DNA of 64,000 nt, from contig JAACJK010000060.1 in assembly GCA_013368325.1 (NCBI GenBank), positions 496,001 through 560,000 of the forward strand. The letters are read 5' to 3'. The translations under genes were made by a program, and so were the position numbers. The stretch comes from Ephemerocybe angulata (Eukaryota > Basidiomycota > Agaricomycetes > Agaricales > Psathyrellaceae). The notes beneath the pieces are model-generated. The model was not told where the DNA came from. It worked only from the letters and a program-made list of their open reading frames with translations, and searched no databases. This document shows positions 1 to 11,996 of the stretch, piece by piece (position 1 is the stretch's first letter; every line of letters starts with the position of its first letter).

Positions 1-748
1 CTTGTGGCTGGGTAAATCAGGAATCCCGAGATCCTCACGGGTCTTCGGAACGTATACTTCATCGCGTTCCATAGAGGCGTGATTGCAATGGTGGCGGTGG
101 TGAGAGATTTTCCAAGAGAAGTAGGGTGTCCAGAGAGGCGTATGTATCACCTTTACACAGTTAATTGGTCGACTGTGGATCTGCGTTTGACGGAGAATCC
201 ACTCACGAAACCGAGAACATCATTGACAATCTTGTTATCAGAGAAGGCACCATGGCCACACTATATCGGACGCGTGAACAGGATAATTGACTTTGATTCC
301 GACTGGCGCGTACCTCGTGTCCCATAACCCAGATGCCAGTGAAGATTAAGCCCTGAAACCACCAGCTATAGAGAGGTTAATCATTAAAAGGCAAACTGTC
401 CCCGCGACAACTTACTAGACAGCCCACGCAGCCCAGCGGCAGATCGCGGCGCCAACGGGTGTCACCGCACTCTCTACGAGAGAGTTGCGAAAGAATGGAT
501 CAATGTTCAAGGCGAACGAGAAGGCCATAGCAGACATAAGGATGTCGCGGAGGAGGTACATCAGAGATCTACAAGCACTCCGAACAAACAATTTGGCGGG
601 TATGGCATCCCGGATTTCTTTGAGACTCCTGTGGAAGCAGTTCATAAGGATCGTCGTTCCCAACTATAAGATGAGTTCCTTACCAGGGCATGGGAACGAA
701 GGAAGGGACGTCTTCGTCCTGGAGTTGATGTTCGGATGGGTGTCCCAT
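1..748 (-). CDS. FAD2: Delta-12 fatty-acid desaturase paralog, 3' part outside window
   Basis: ER-membrane desaturase that would convert oleoyl to linoleoyl chains. Spliced exons read 748-684, 628-416, 365-314, 260-207 and 150 onward past base 1; phases agree at every junction. The product shows [18 protein letters not shown] near the N-terminus. The first histidine box is split by an intron (GHE | CGHGAFS), and the second box is [13 protein letters not shown] followed by [13 protein letters not shown]. The third box lies off the left edge. Read without splicing the locus looks broken, because stop codons fall between the box halves, but all of them are intronic. A TATAAATA lies about 100 bases upstream. 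It is a paralog of the desaturase at 2426, in divergent orientation. The family is certain; whether the whole gene is intact cannot be seen. Confidence 0.85.
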
Positions 749-842
749 GAGAATGCTGGCAGAGTAAAGTACGACTGAAAGGTGGTAAGAGAAAATCTGG
801 TCCAAGTAGAGAGACGTGCCTCCTCCACTTACCAAAGCTACC

Positions 843-850
843 TATTTATA
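843..850 (-). promoter_or_regulatory. TATA box of the left desaturase gene
   Basis: TATAAATA on the minus strand, about 95 bases upstream of the ATG at 748, a normal spacing for a fungal TATA promoter. Confidence 0.5.
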
Positions 851-2425
851 CGATATGCTCTCCCGTATCGCCGCAGCGTGCTCGAGTACAGAGCAAATCT
901 AGCAAATCAGGCCAACGCCCCGATGAAGTAGCTTCTCCGGATATTGCGATTCAGAAATGGACTCTTTCAAACAAATAACGACATGAATCTGAGTTGTGCG
1001 CCGATTCAGAATCCTATGCAGGATTCCTGCCAGATAGGCCAATCCTTCTTATTGCCTCGCATGCCATTACCACTATTTGAGCCAACCCATACAGTGTGCA
1101 CACGCACGACACGGCGCACAATGGAAATCGAAGGCTAGAGGCAATGAAGTTCCGGAAGTAGCAGAACCAAGCTATGCCTTTAAAAGCGAGGTCTGGCTTC
1201 TGGATGTCAACGGTACGTACGACGTGGATGCCAAAGAACCAGGAAAGAAACAAGGAGTCAAGCACGTACGAATGAAACTCCCATAGCATCACGGCATAGA
1301 CAATCGATAAATAGATAGTTGTAGGGGTATGTTGCATAGGGGCTCGAAGTAGGTTATACAGTATGCAGTATGAGATGCTCTTCTAGCAGGGCACCGCGGA
1401 GTCAGGAAACTACTTTATCCTGGATTTTGTGGCAATATGGTTCCAGTCTCCTTCGAGGACGAATTATGCATTAGGCTTGAAGCTTGAGCTACAGTGGCGA
1501 CGACGTGCGTTGCAGATTCCTTGGGATAAGCGAGACGCTTTTTTTCTTATGCTCAGGAGCCATTTCTGACGTCCAGCTTGCGTCCAGCACCGCGTCTCGG
1601 CTTCTACCGCAGCCCGCCTCTGACCATCACGACCACTTGCATCCGCTTCGACTCCTCGTCTTCACAAAGTTTGTTTGACGAGAAGCTTCGAGAATGACCA
1701 CGAGCGGGTCACACATGACGCTGGGGCTGGTCTCGAGGTGTCCACAGTCCGGAATACAGCACAGGTGGAGCTCCTTCAGGGCTTCCGTTTCGAATGCGAA
1801 GGTAGTTGGTACAGAATGGCGGAGGCGGAGCGAGCCGTGAGTGGATCGCCTAATGCTCAAAGAATTCACTTGAAGGATCAGACCCAGAAGAAGTCCATCG
1901 CGAATCGGACGGGGGCAAGCCACAATTCCAGCGATGGTGGTAAGAGGAAACCCGTAAAGGTTTACCAATTCCGTCGTATCCCATTTCGATGACCATCACG
2001 AGGTTCAAGTTTGGTCTGTATCCGTCTTCAGAACGCCGTCAGTGTATCACCTCCTTCCTTTTCTACGAAGACACACCCTCCAGGGCAACCGGGGATGAAT
2101 AGTGAGTTATCAAACTTCTCAGACTAGCTCAGTTCCTGACCACGTCTCTAGCCCCAAACTCATCCCAGGCGGAAACGAGGTTTGACATACCTCCGAGACC
2201 CATGATCATTGCCTAGGATCGACTGGCGTCGAATCTCCCTCGAACCAAGATCCACTTCTTATTCGAGGTATGCCTACCCGAACAGAAGTGCCTTTCTAAC
2301 GGAAAGGTCATGCATAGTAGGTCCGCCACATCCACAGTGCTTTAAAAGCCGCGAGGTGCTCTTATCTATCGGCATTGCACCTCCCCTTCCTCTCAAGCAT
2401 ATCCATCCCATTCAAAGCTCTCATA
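851..2425. other. Intergenic DNA between two divergent desaturase genes
   Basis: About 1.6 kb with only short open frames lacking family motifs or convincing splice chains. It presumably holds the two promoters. I see no RNA gene or repeat in it. Confidence 0.4.
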
Positions 2426-3986
2426 ATGCTCATCTCATTCAGCGATAGTCCAGAGTACATCCGTCGAACTAAGAAGCCGTTCCGACCACCACAGGTACGC
2501 TGCACGTCCGGAGCCCATCCTATAACCTTGACTGATGAAGCCATCGAAGGCGAGTCTGGCGGAGGTTCGCGCTGTTGTACCCAAGCATCTCTTTGAGAAG
2601 AACACGCTTCGCGGAATGCTCTATGTTGTTCGGGACGTTACATGCGTCCTTGTCTTTTACGAGCTGGGCTGGCGGATCGACCCCTTCGCTCAGGCCTGCG
2701 GGCAGTCCCTCTCACCTGTTGTCGCGTCCATTGTTCGATGTGCGCTATGGGCAACATACTGGCTTTTCCAGAGCCTGGCCTTCTCTGGGTGGTGGTGTCT
2801 AGCACACGAGGCCGGACACGGCACCCTCTCTTCCATCTCATGGATAAACCATGTCGTCGGATTCACCTTACACACAGTAAGTAGACGAGGTCGTCGCAAC
2901 CTCGACTATGCTAATCGCCAACCGTAGTTCCTCCTCGTACCTTACTATGCATGGCGCTCATCACACCACTCACACCACAAGGCTACGCAGTCGCTTGAGC
3001 GAGATGAGAACTATCTTCCAAAGACACGATCCGACTACCGCATCCCCGCAGAACACATAGCCCACCCTTCCGACTACCACGAGATTTTCGAAGAGACGCC
3101 CATCTACACGCTTATTCGCATGATCGTTATGCAGGCGATTGGCTGGAATTACTACCTCCTGACGAACATCATGGGCAACCCATCGTATCCTCCTGGAACA
3201 AACGTGGGTATCTCTTGGATATGTCTTTATGAATCTATCTCATTGTCCGCCAGCATTTCCGACCGTCTTCTGCTCTCTTCAAGCCTCATGAGAGGTCGAA
3301 GATTGTCGCGTCAAATGTCGGGCTCGCGGTCATGGCCTCCCTCCTCATTCTATGGACGAGTCACGTCGGTTTCTGGAGCTTTGTTCGCTTTTACTTGGTT
3401 CCCTATATCGTACGTCCATTCTATCAGTACCTTTGACCTCTTCTTATCGGTATCGGGAACCATACAGCTCACGAACCACTGGATTGTGATGCTCACGTAC
3501 CTGCATCACTCCGACCCGACATTGCCTCACTACCGCAGCAAGGAGTGGACGTTCCTCCGTGGTGCCGTCTCCACCGTCGACCGACCCCTTCTAGGCTGGC
3601 TCGGTCGGTTCTTCTTGCACAACGTCTCTCATGACCACGTTGCGCACCATCTGTTCTCAACAATCCCCTTCTGTGAGTCTATGCCACATTGTTTGTGGTC
3701 TGTTCCGTACTCAAGCTTTCTTAAGATAATCAGCCGTATGTCACTGAGGCAATCAAAACGGTGCTCCAAGACGACTACAACTACGACTCAACGGTACGTT
3801 ACACCGGGATACACCTTGCCGTAGCAATGAGCTGACGACAGCTTGACATTACAGAACTCCTTCCGGGCCCTCTACCGAACCTTCTCACAGTGCTGCTTCA
3901 TCGAAGACGACGGTGACATTGTTTTCTACAAGAATAAGGATGGCAAGGCGGTTCGCATTTTGGAATCTGATTTGAAACGGGACTAG
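2426..3986 (+). CDS. FAD2: Delta-12 fatty-acid desaturase (oleate desaturase)
   Basis: Complete seven-exon gene: 2426-2494, 2541-2876, 2928-3203, 3254-3409, 3468-3672, 3726-3793, 3855-3986, giving 413 residues, normal for FAD2. All three di-iron histidine boxes are present: HEAGH, HHSHH (in WRSSHHSHHKATQSLERDE) and the C-terminal HDHVAHH. The family motif PFYNQPYVTEAIK is created across the intron at 3673-3725, which supports the unusual AAG acceptor chosen there. The first box has Ala where most family members have Cys (HECGH), a tolerated position. The protein is predicted to sit in the ER membrane and supply linoleate. The start at 2426 is the ATG closest to the conserved N-terminus; an in-frame upstream alternative lies at 2375. 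Confidence 0.92.
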
Positions 3987-5240
3987 AGTCGTCCGACGGA
4001 CTGGGACGCATCCCTGAAAAGCCTTTCTTCGATGAGGCCGACAAACTATCGCGTATCTAGTACTATCTGCATTAATTAGGGCCCCCTCTGGTACGATTTA
4101 AATCTGTCTGGGACGGTTCCCGCTCGACCGTCAGCCGACTGCCGTCTGGGAGGTTTTTCAGTGAGATATCCTCCACGACCGTGTCGCTCATTAATTCTTC
4201 TCGTCGATCCGGGCCCTTCTCCAGGTTCCCTATACGACGAGTCGATCGCAGCAAAGTGATCATTTCGTAGACAATCAGGCGTCCGTGGCCTCAATCAATG
4301 AAAGATGGCCAGAATGTCAATTCAGTGGTACGGGGCCATCTTCCGAGACTATTGCTCGGCCCGTAGATCTCTTATATCTGGCGCTAGAACGACCTCCTTT
4401 CAGGCACTTCGCAGAACGCTGGCAGCTGCTTCGCGAACAGAAGTTGATGGACACATCATTTAGCACGGCAAGCGTCCATCCGTTTCCTTTAGATTCCAAG
4501 GAGCGAGTACTGAGACGTATTAACTCAGAGCTGGTCTTTGGGGCACAGATAACACATCCAAATTTTGGAAGCCTGTAGGACCTCGCCAAGGCTGTACAAT
4601 TTGATTTCTGATAGGCTGATTGGCAGACGCGTCGCAGGTTGCCTCCCACCACCATCTTCTCCATTCACATCGAAGGGCCTCCTTGAAGCATAGCCTCGGT
4701 AGGCCTCTCTTCGTAAAACGGCGGAGCTTCAAGGCCCTGGGCCTATGTATCTAGCTTCATCACGCTCGCAGTTCGTCGGCAATTTCGAGAGTTCAAAGGC
4801 TGAGCGCGAACAGCCTCCACTGGTGCATCAATCTAGAAGATGTCTGCGTACCAGCGTTTCATAACAATGACAGTATAGGCCGTATTCAACTTGAATCCTC
4901 TTGATCTCTAGGTCTCTCGGGCTGCAGGGCGACATCGACTTCGGCTACTAGATACAAGGTCGATACTTACAAGGGGAGCCAAGTGACACGATTTCAAAGC
5001 GCAGGCTGCGCCATCATGGACCCCTTTTTGCCCTCCTCCTCTCTGTCGCTGAGTGTCACTCTCGCCTCTAACCGTCTTGCGCGCTGGGGTTACAACTGAG
5101 TAGGACCCGCCCAGTTGGCGATATTCCTTTCTCCTACAAAGTCCTTTCACTCTTTCCTCAAGGCTTGCACCCCTCGCCCCACCAGCCTGAGAGCAACAAT
5201 ACGCTAAACTCGAGTTTTCGACGTCGACGCGAGCTTTTCA
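3987..5240. other. Intergenic region, no gene recognised
   Basis: About 1.25 kb between the desaturase stop and the next gene. Short open frames on both strands have no family motifs. Pyrimidine-rich stretches near 5000-5200 are likely the promoter of the following gene. Confidence 0.4.
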
Positions 5241-6368
5241 ATGTCTAAGATACTCGAAATCGATGACCAGGATCCCAACATTCTGTACCGACCTACATCC
5301 AGTTGGGAAACGAAGGGAAGAGCCCGGGGGTTCAACCGGACGACTCGATGGACAGGCACAAAAGGTGCCACACTTCAAGTTGGGTTCATTGGTAGGTCGA
5401 GCCTATCCGGAATGGATATCTCCAGCCCTTACTATCTTTCCACAGGCACTAGAGTCGAGGTTTTTGGGTCAATATCTCCCAGGTCCAACACACGACGTCC
5501 GCCACTCTCTTCCTATATCGTCGACAATAATAAGAGGACCTATAAGACGTACACCGGCCTTCCCCTTGACGTTGAAACGCAGTACAAAGTCTCCTTCTAT
5601 ATTCAGGAGAACCTTTCTCCAGACGTCGTTCACCAGTTACTCATTCGCAACGATGAAGAGGAGGACTACTTTTGGATCGACTTTATCCGCATCATAGGAG
5701 ATCGTGTTGAGATTGCTCCTGCCCTTTCGGCGACAGCAACACCTGCGACCCCACCGATAACCACCGACACCCAAGTCACGGAACAAGTTGATAAAGCGAA
5801 GCCTATCTCAGTTGGAGCGATTGTGGGAGGTGTTCTGGGAGGAATAGTCCTTCTTGCGTTCATTGTCGCTGCGATATACTTCTCGGCGCGTCGGCGAAGG
5901 CTACAGCGGGATGTCGGCCATGCACAGTCCGTGGGCTACAGCTCTAAGACGGCAGGCAGATGTGGGTTATGCGCAATCTGTCTCAACTCCGATACTGAAT
6001 CTGTTATAGTTGGACTATTCAAGGCTTCCACGCCTCCCTCTTCCCAAGCTGCCAGCATGAATGAGCTCAACCAAGGCTCCAGCATCTCTCCCTACACTCT
6101 AGGTTCACTTGGCTTGCAACCGGTGCAGAAATCAGACAACAGAACATGCCGGCCTCAACACATCCCAGCCTCGGTGCCACACACATTCTCCGGAACCACG
6201 TACTCCACCCATGGAAGCACATTAATAATCCCTCCCAGCGGGATTCAGCAGGCGGGGTCAGAGAGATTTAGGGAAGTCAGTAATGGTGTCGTCAGTCCAA
6301 GAACTGAGCCACCCCCAGTATACACTACTGAGGATATGTCAACACAGGCTTCGTCCAGTCAGGGATAG
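5241..6368 (+). CDS. Single-pass membrane protein with Agaricomycete ectodomain (paralog 1)
   Basis: Function unknown. The product has a conserved N-terminal extracellular-type domain (IDDQDPNILY, then NRTTRWTGTKGATLQVGFIG and TRVEVFG). A Thr/Pro-rich stalk and one strong transmembrane helix follow (SVGAIVGGVLGGIVLLAFIV), flanked by RRRR as a stop-transfer, then a long Ser/Pro-rich cytoplasmic tail. The frame is open throughout, but 5392-5445 is a GT-AG intron at exactly the position and phase of the intron in the next gene, so it is probably spliced out. No signal peptide is visible, as is usual in models of this family. A second intron in the tail coding region around 5960-6020 is possible. 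The tandem neighbour at 7900 is a clear paralog. Confidence 0.75.
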   Translation: MSKILEIDDQDPNILYRPTSSWETKGRARGFNRTTRWTGTKGATLQVGFIGRSSLSGMDISSPYYLSTGTRVEVFGSISPRSNTRRPPLSSYIVDNNKRTYKTYTGLPLDVETQYKVSFYIQENLSPDVVHQLLIRNDEEEDYFWIDFIRIIGDRVEIAPALSATATPATPPITTDTQVTEQVDKAKPISVGAIVGGVLGGIVLLAFIVAAIYFSARRRRLQRDVGHAQSVGYSSKTAGRCGLCAICLNSDTESVIVGLFKASTPPSSQAASMNELNQGSSISPYTLGSLGLQPVQKSDNRTCRPQHIPASVPHTFSGTTYSTHGSTLIIPPSGIQQAGSERFREVSNGVVSPRTEPPPVYTTEDMSTQASSSQG

Positions 6369-7899
6369 CCTACATAGTGAAGCTATTCCCGATTCTCAGA
6401 CTGGATTTGAACTGGAATGGATATCCCTTCTGTCAGTCACTGCGAGTTTGCTGTCAGTAGTACTTTCGGTAGCTTCACAAGGTCATCTGGATGAATACCC
6501 GTCCTTCTTAGATACATGTATGCTATCGCCTGGACATTCTCTTTTAGTTTTCAGAGATGCTCGCATCAAGTGCCCTTACAATTTGCATCATCTCTGTAAT
6601 TCTACTAGACAAAGGGGCAGAAGCACCATTTCTGGTAATCTGATCTCAAGGACGCCCTGATCAATGATCGTCACTGGCAGTTTGCTCTTGACCACCATCG
6701 TCTCTTTTCGAAGTTCTTCTCCACTCAATTTGGCCTCTCCAAAGCTCTTAGACCGTAGGCCACTCGATTCAAAGAACGCAAAGGCCTTACATCGCTCACA
6801 ACTGCCACCTCGCGAATCCCCACCCCTACACGCGGTCAGACAAGCATGTAAACCTTTGGCAGCACTTTTCTTCCAGACTCCAGGCGCCAGTTTGGAGGAG
6901 GGGGTACCATCTAACATAGGCACGGTGAAGACTGTCCTTTACAGAAGGTGAATACCCCACCGCTGGTAGGCGCCGTCACACCACTCCAAAGCGGCATTGC
7001 ATTCGACAACGGCCTCCGCGGAACTTGCATACGGTATTGGAGCATATCGAATAGTTCAAGAACATGGTCAAACCCCTTCTCTTGGCTTGAGAATACTGGT
7101 GACTTTCCCTAGAAACTCTTCGTGGGACCCGGGCAAGGTCCTTCGTCCTCCCTTACACGTGTCGAAACGGTTGGTATTGTCCTACGATCATTTCTTACAT
7201 CTGAAGCGCCCAAGCACATTCCAAGCTTCGATCCCAGCCTGTCCCAAAAAGTAGAACTAGTTCTGCCAACGTTTGTCTTAGATCGACTCCGCTACGGCGA
7301 CTCCCCAGGAAATATCGAGGTCTCTGCCTGGGTCATTCGGGTGCTCAGCGCTCGCATCAACTGAAATTGAAGTCTCTTCCCTGTACCCTTGGCTCGATCA
7401 GCCCAAAGGCTTTCAGCATGTGTCGATCCATTCAACTTCAAGGACCTGGCCAAATCACCTCGATGTCACGCTGGAAAGGGCTTTCTCTCTGTGTAACTGC
7501 CCTCGGGTCCAGCGAATTGTGGACAATATATTTGTACTTCAGAGCGCCCATCCACGTGCCGGCGCGACACGAGTAATCTTGCTTCTAACTGGTCCAGCAT
7601 CTCCGGTAAAAACTAACCCAATGCCTTTATCATCGTCTTTTTTTGTCGACCTCGGTTGGCTCGGGTTGGGTTCGTAAGCCGCGCATTACGACTCAAGGCC
7701 GTTTGCTGGCAGTCTCGTCCACCCCTCAGTCCTGGACCTTGACCATGAAGGGAATCTCCTGACTTTAAGCCGAGACTTCATATCTGCTGGCCATTCGACG
7801 GGCTGTTGCCCTTCTACTTACATTCGCTCCTTTTCTCCAAAACGCTGCTATCTTAGGTCGCACCCTTTTGCTTTCTGGCTTGATCACTGCCCAGGTAGC
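6369..7899. other. Intergenic region between tandem membrane-protein paralogs
   Basis: About 1.5 kb. Several open frames of 60-125 codons overlap on both strands, none with recognisable motifs or a convincing splice chain. Nothing here can be called a gene. Confidence 0.4.
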
Positions 7900-9086
7900 A
7901 TGCCCAGCACACTCGATATCGATGATACCAATCCCAACCTCGTGTACCTGCCCGCGGATGGATGGACGCCAGGGGGATGCGACGAAGAGTTCAACAGTAC
8001 GACCAGGGGGACTAGTACAAAGGGTGCGACAGTTCAGGTTGCTTTCATCGGTACGCCACCCTCCATGCACACTTGCACAGCTAATAACGTCGGCGTGTGC
8101 ATAGGCACGAGAGTGGAAGTCTTTGGAACTATTTCGGCCAAACCAAACTCAAGTAGCGCACCAGTCTCTTCCTACATCATCGACAACGACACAGGGACTT
8201 ATAACAACTATATTGGCCGTCGACGCGATACCGAAGCACAGTACAAGACCTCCTTCTACGTGCATGAACACCTTGCTCCTAATACGACACACCAACTGCT
8301 CATCAGCAACGATGCGGAGGAGGACGAGTTCTCGATCGACTTCATCCGTGTTACTGGAGACGACGTGGCCGTAGTCTCTGTCACGTCCACCCAGACCACC
8401 ATGCCTATACCCACTGTCACAGCTGGTGATGTCGCCGAACCAGCAACGGGGGCCACCACGCTTCCCATTGGCACTATCGTCGGAGGTATCGTCGGAGGGC
8501 TGGCTCTCATTGCAGCAGTTACCTTTGCTATTCTCTTCGCGTGCCGAAGAAGGTGCCCTCGACCTGTCGGACGTGTCAGGTCTATTCTTGGGGATCAACC
8601 TAATCATACACACCATGACCGCAAGTGGCTTTAAATTTATTGAAATCCCTATGCTAAGCTCTGCTTACAGTTCCACCAGGTGCAGCTATTACGCCTTTCC
8701 TGCCAGTGCAGATGTACGAGCGTCCCCGAGAACCGCCCAACATTCTTTCCGGTCAATCCAAGCTGGACCTTCACCGGCGCCAACAAAACGTGCAACTGCA
8801 GGGCCCGGTCTCCGGCCAGTTCGAGAGTGGGTACTCCATCCAAGGAAGCGAATTGATACAGTGGACGGACTCGAGTGCGCCCAACTCGGCTACGTTCTCC
8901 CCGGGTTCAACTGGGAATGCGAAGCAAAGGGAAGCTGCAAGGATGAGGGCTGTGGACGAGCACCGGCGCAGCAGTGCTGACCCGCCTCCGAGGTACTCAG
9001 AAGAGGTTTTCCGGCAGCCGTTGACGAGTCACAGTGGATGGGGTGCAACGTATTCCCCGTCAAGTCTTACTACGGCTACAGGTTGA
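7900..9086 (+). CDS. Single-pass membrane protein with Agaricomycete ectodomain (paralog 2)
   Basis: Tandem paralog of the gene at 5241. Exon 1 is 7900-8050 and exon 2 starts at 8105; both match the phase and position of paralog 1. The ectodomain carries LDIDDTNPNLVYLPADGW, NSTTRGTSTKGATVQVAFIG and TRVEVFGTIS. The stalk is Thr-rich, the single helix is IVGGIVGGLALIAAVTFAIL, and CRRR follows it. The cytoplasmic tail continues in a further exon from about 8671 (PPGAAITPFLPVQMYERPRE) to the stop at 9086, ending with a PPPRYSEE motif. The donor for this last intron is uncertain, because the phase-1 choice near 8574 is not a strong GT site. It is likely a cell-surface protein of unknown ligand. 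Confidence 0.72.
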
Positions 9087-9273
9087 AGGTCCCATCTATT
9101 TCAAGTTTACCTTATTTCCCCTTAATATGTTGTCATACACTCCTTGAACATACACACTCTTTATCCCCAGCTCTGATGCGTCTTTTGAAGCGAGGCAAAT
9201 GCGATGGTATCATATAAAGAAGGTTTAATATAGCGGGTATAAGTATGGTATGTCTGTACGGACGTCGGAAAGG

Positions 9274-10288
9274 TTACGCCTTCACTTCCTTCTTACTCCG
9301 CTTCTTCAGGACGATGAACTCTCTGAGCTTGATGATCGCCCACACAATGACGAAGATGATAGCCTCCCCAACAGCGATGCCCACAATGTACCCCGCAAGC
9401 TTAGCGCCTTGCTTCTTTGGGTTGAGGAAGGCGTATGCTGTGTGGCGTGGTGAAAAGGTGAGATGGGTATGAGTGGAAAGGAATGCAAGGACGCACGATA
9501 GAATCCTTGAGTCTCGTGAGTGATGTACGCGACGCCGACGTATCCTGCCAGAATTACGATTGTGACAGGAAGATTAAGCCATGGAAGGAGTCCGACGTTC
9601 GTGAAGATGATCTCGAAGAGGGCGAATGCACTATTCAATGCGTGTTTGACGATATTGGAATACGCTGAGTCCAAACAATTAGCCAACATGTTGGAGGAAA
9701 GTCCAAGGCATGGTTGAGACACGAACATGTGTAGGGAGTCTCGAACGATTCCGACGATGCCAGAAGTGCCCAGTAGACAATGGTTACAAGGATTGCTGGG
9801 GCATGTTAGACAGAACGAGAGGGTTGTAGGGGATGATACGCACGAAACGTAACAATGGTGGTGTAGAGAAGCACATGCAGGTACTGCAGAACACGGCCCC
9901 AGCGTTGCAGAGGGAACGTCGGCTCTAAATCTCCATTCCTGCTCGACTTCGCATAGGCGTACGTCTGCACCCCCGAAGCAAAGAAGTACGCGCAGATCCC
10001 AATAAACGTCAAGTTCGTAAAATAGGAAAAGTATCTGCATAACTAAATGAGGAATAGAGTATCGCAAGAGTGTCAACGTCCGACTCACCCGCTCGCACTA
10101 CCGTCCTTCACGCGCACGGCTGGCCATACCAAGGTGAAGATGGCAGTAAATAATGTGAAAAAAGCGAAGAATAGCCTCAGCCCCGCGAGGATAGTCGGGC
10201 TGAAGGCCCACGACGTAACGAGCTTATGCTCTGGGTCGAACGTCTGCTTCGCCGTCTGCGCCTCTACCTCCTGGACCGAATCTGTCAT
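9274..10288 (-). CDS. FAR-17a/AIG1-like multi-pass membrane protein
   Basis: Five exons on the minus strand: 10288-10089, 10034-9844, then three more to the stop at 9274. Spliced product landmarks are TFDPEHKLVTSWAFSP, FFASGVQTYAYAKSSR, LQRWGRVLQYLHVLLYTTIV, NSAFALFEIIFTNVGLLPW, THETQGFYPYAFLNPKKQG and a Lys-rich tail KKRSKKEVKA. About six hydrophobic helices are evident. The C-terminal KKRSKKE looks like a cytosolic basic tail and could be an ER-retention-type signal. The start at 10288 is preferred over the longer open frame to 10495, because a TATATATA lies between them. The family name rests on my recall of basidiomycete homologs; the biochemical role is not established. Confidence 0.65.
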
Positions 10289-10407
10289 AGCGTGTAGCGT
10301 GGTGTTGGTCCGTCGGTCGAGGTTCCCAGAACTCGTCGGGACCAAGAATTCGCCAGTCGTCGACGCGGGAGAGAAAGGGCTGCAGGAACCCACGCGCTCA
10401 TCGTCCA

Positions 10408-10416
10408 GTATATATA
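10408..10416 (-). promoter_or_regulatory. TATA box of the FAR-17a/AIG1-like gene
   Basis: TATATATA on the minus strand, about 120 bases upstream of the chosen ATG at 10288. It lies inside the longer alternative open frame, arguing that translation starts downstream. Confidence 0.5.
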
Positions 10417-11628
10417 GTCTGCGCCGTGCGGCGATGATTGAGTCTGATTGGCTCCCTGAATTGTTCCCTGCCAATTCAAATGGAGACCTGAACAAGCTGT
10501 TGAGGTTCCGTCGACATCACTGTCAGGCAACCATGGGATAACACGTGGAGAGAGGTCTCCTCATGGAGGTGGTTCTTGTGAAGTCCTGACACTGTACTGA
10601 GGGGGAGACTGTCTGAGACTGGGAGAGAACAAGGAGATTGTACGGTCCCGGGCGGCGCCGTCAGAGCCGCCCCGCACGCAGGAATGCGGGCAGGGGCTGG
10701 TCAGGGGAAATATGTTGACACAAATGTCATGTTCCAGTTTAGCGCTCAGCATCAATATGACAGCTGATACCTTGGACATCTAGTCATCCGAGGAATCCGT
10801 TTGATGGCAGGCCGGTATGAGGACCTTCCGGTCTGTTCAAGGAGAAGCAAGCCCGGGGAAATCGCTGGGCAAAGAAGAAAACCATATCTAAGGGAAGCAC
10901 AGAAATCATAGCTCTGTACCTAATAGTATAACGGACTGTATCAATCAGGAGCATATTTCTCATATAACAACACCCCGGAGAACTTCAATGCGACGAACGA
11001 CTTGCACTTGCACAGACAAGTTACATATCGGGATGGAACGATCAGAGTGTCTTCCAACCGCGTTCAGGGTTGCTACAGGCAAAATAGCTGATTTAGAGCT
11101 CTCTGTACTTAACGTGGGAGGCCATCCACCGTCTATGGCCGGAACACTGCAGTCTACAGTAAGCGCCCATGTTCTACATCTAATCTATGCGGGATAGGGG
11201 CAACGCGCTACATCCAGATGCCGTCAATTCCGGTCTCGTACCTCTCTAGATCCACGACCTCGTTCCAGCCTGCTCGAGCTGGCTTTAGACCCACTCCAGC
11301 CAGTCACGTAAATCGTATTGAAAGGATGCATCGCTATCACATACAGGTTAAGGTCTTCTGACTTCTTTTCTGACATTCAAGTCTCCCAGTCCCCATGTGA
11401 GGGGTCATGGGGCTAGCCTGCATGTCCAGACTCAATACACAGCCCACACACTTCGAGAACTGCGCGACCGACGCTCTGTCCCCGAGCCTATATAAACCGT
11501 TTGGCATGTTACGATAGAAGCCCCATCTTCGTTGCTTCCAACAACTCACCAACCGTCCTTCTCTACGAACAGCGCCCTCTCACCGTCGTTGTTCTCCCCC
11601 TCCCCACCCCCACCCACCACACCACACA
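10417..11628. other. Intergenic region, no gene recognised
   Basis: About 1.2 kb between divergent promoters. The right end (11530-11628) is a pyrimidine-rich leader running into the COX gene. No family motif was found in the short open frames. Confidence 0.4.
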
Positions 11629-11996
11629 ATGTCTTTGATCGCCGCCACCGGTCTGCGAGCTGCTCGCCCTGCGATGAGGAAGATGGACGTACAGAGGATG
11701 GGTCGCAGATTTATTACCCCAGGGCCGAACTGGGTGAGCCATCATCGTGTCCCTCGCTGTTGAGGTTGAAGGCTTACCGATCTTAAGCACTTTCCTTTCA
11801 ACTTCACGAGGACGACAAACCGGGCACTGGCGCTCAAGTTCGGCGGGGCCCTGGGCTTCGCCTTCTGTGTCCCCTTCGTCGCCATCTGGTGGCACTGGTG
11901 AGCGCCGCCTACTCTACCACCGGCATCGACGAATGCTGATGTGTACTCTCTGTGTGTAGGAACCGTCCTGGAGGACTGAACCACAGCAAAGCTTGA
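11629..11996 (+). CDS. COX8: Cytochrome c oxidase subunit VIIc (yeast Cox8 type)
   Basis: Small inner-membrane subunit of respiratory complex IV. Three exons, 11629-11733, 11788-11897 and 11960-11996, give 83 residues. The N-terminus is Arg-rich without acidic residues at first (MSLIAATGLRAARPAMRK), as expected of a mitochondrial presequence ending near RRFITPGP. The mature part has the family signature LPFNFT-like HFPFNFTRTTNRALALK, followed by a single transmembrane helix (GGALGFAFCVPFVAIWWHW). A short polar tail ends NRPGGLNHSKA. Length and layout match the family. The pyrimidine-rich leader immediately upstream fits a highly expressed fungal gene. Confidence 0.85.

Noticed and set aside
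1..748. Left desaturase as a pseudogene
   Set aside because: At first an apparent stop sits inside the first histidine box (TAG before TGTGGC). A GT-AG intron (261-313) explains it, and the HE half of the box lies in the preceding exon.
9306..10088. Single 260-codon minus-strand frame
   Set aside because: It reads through introns of the FAR-17a/AIG1-like gene in a wrong frame; the spliced model restores conserved motifs.
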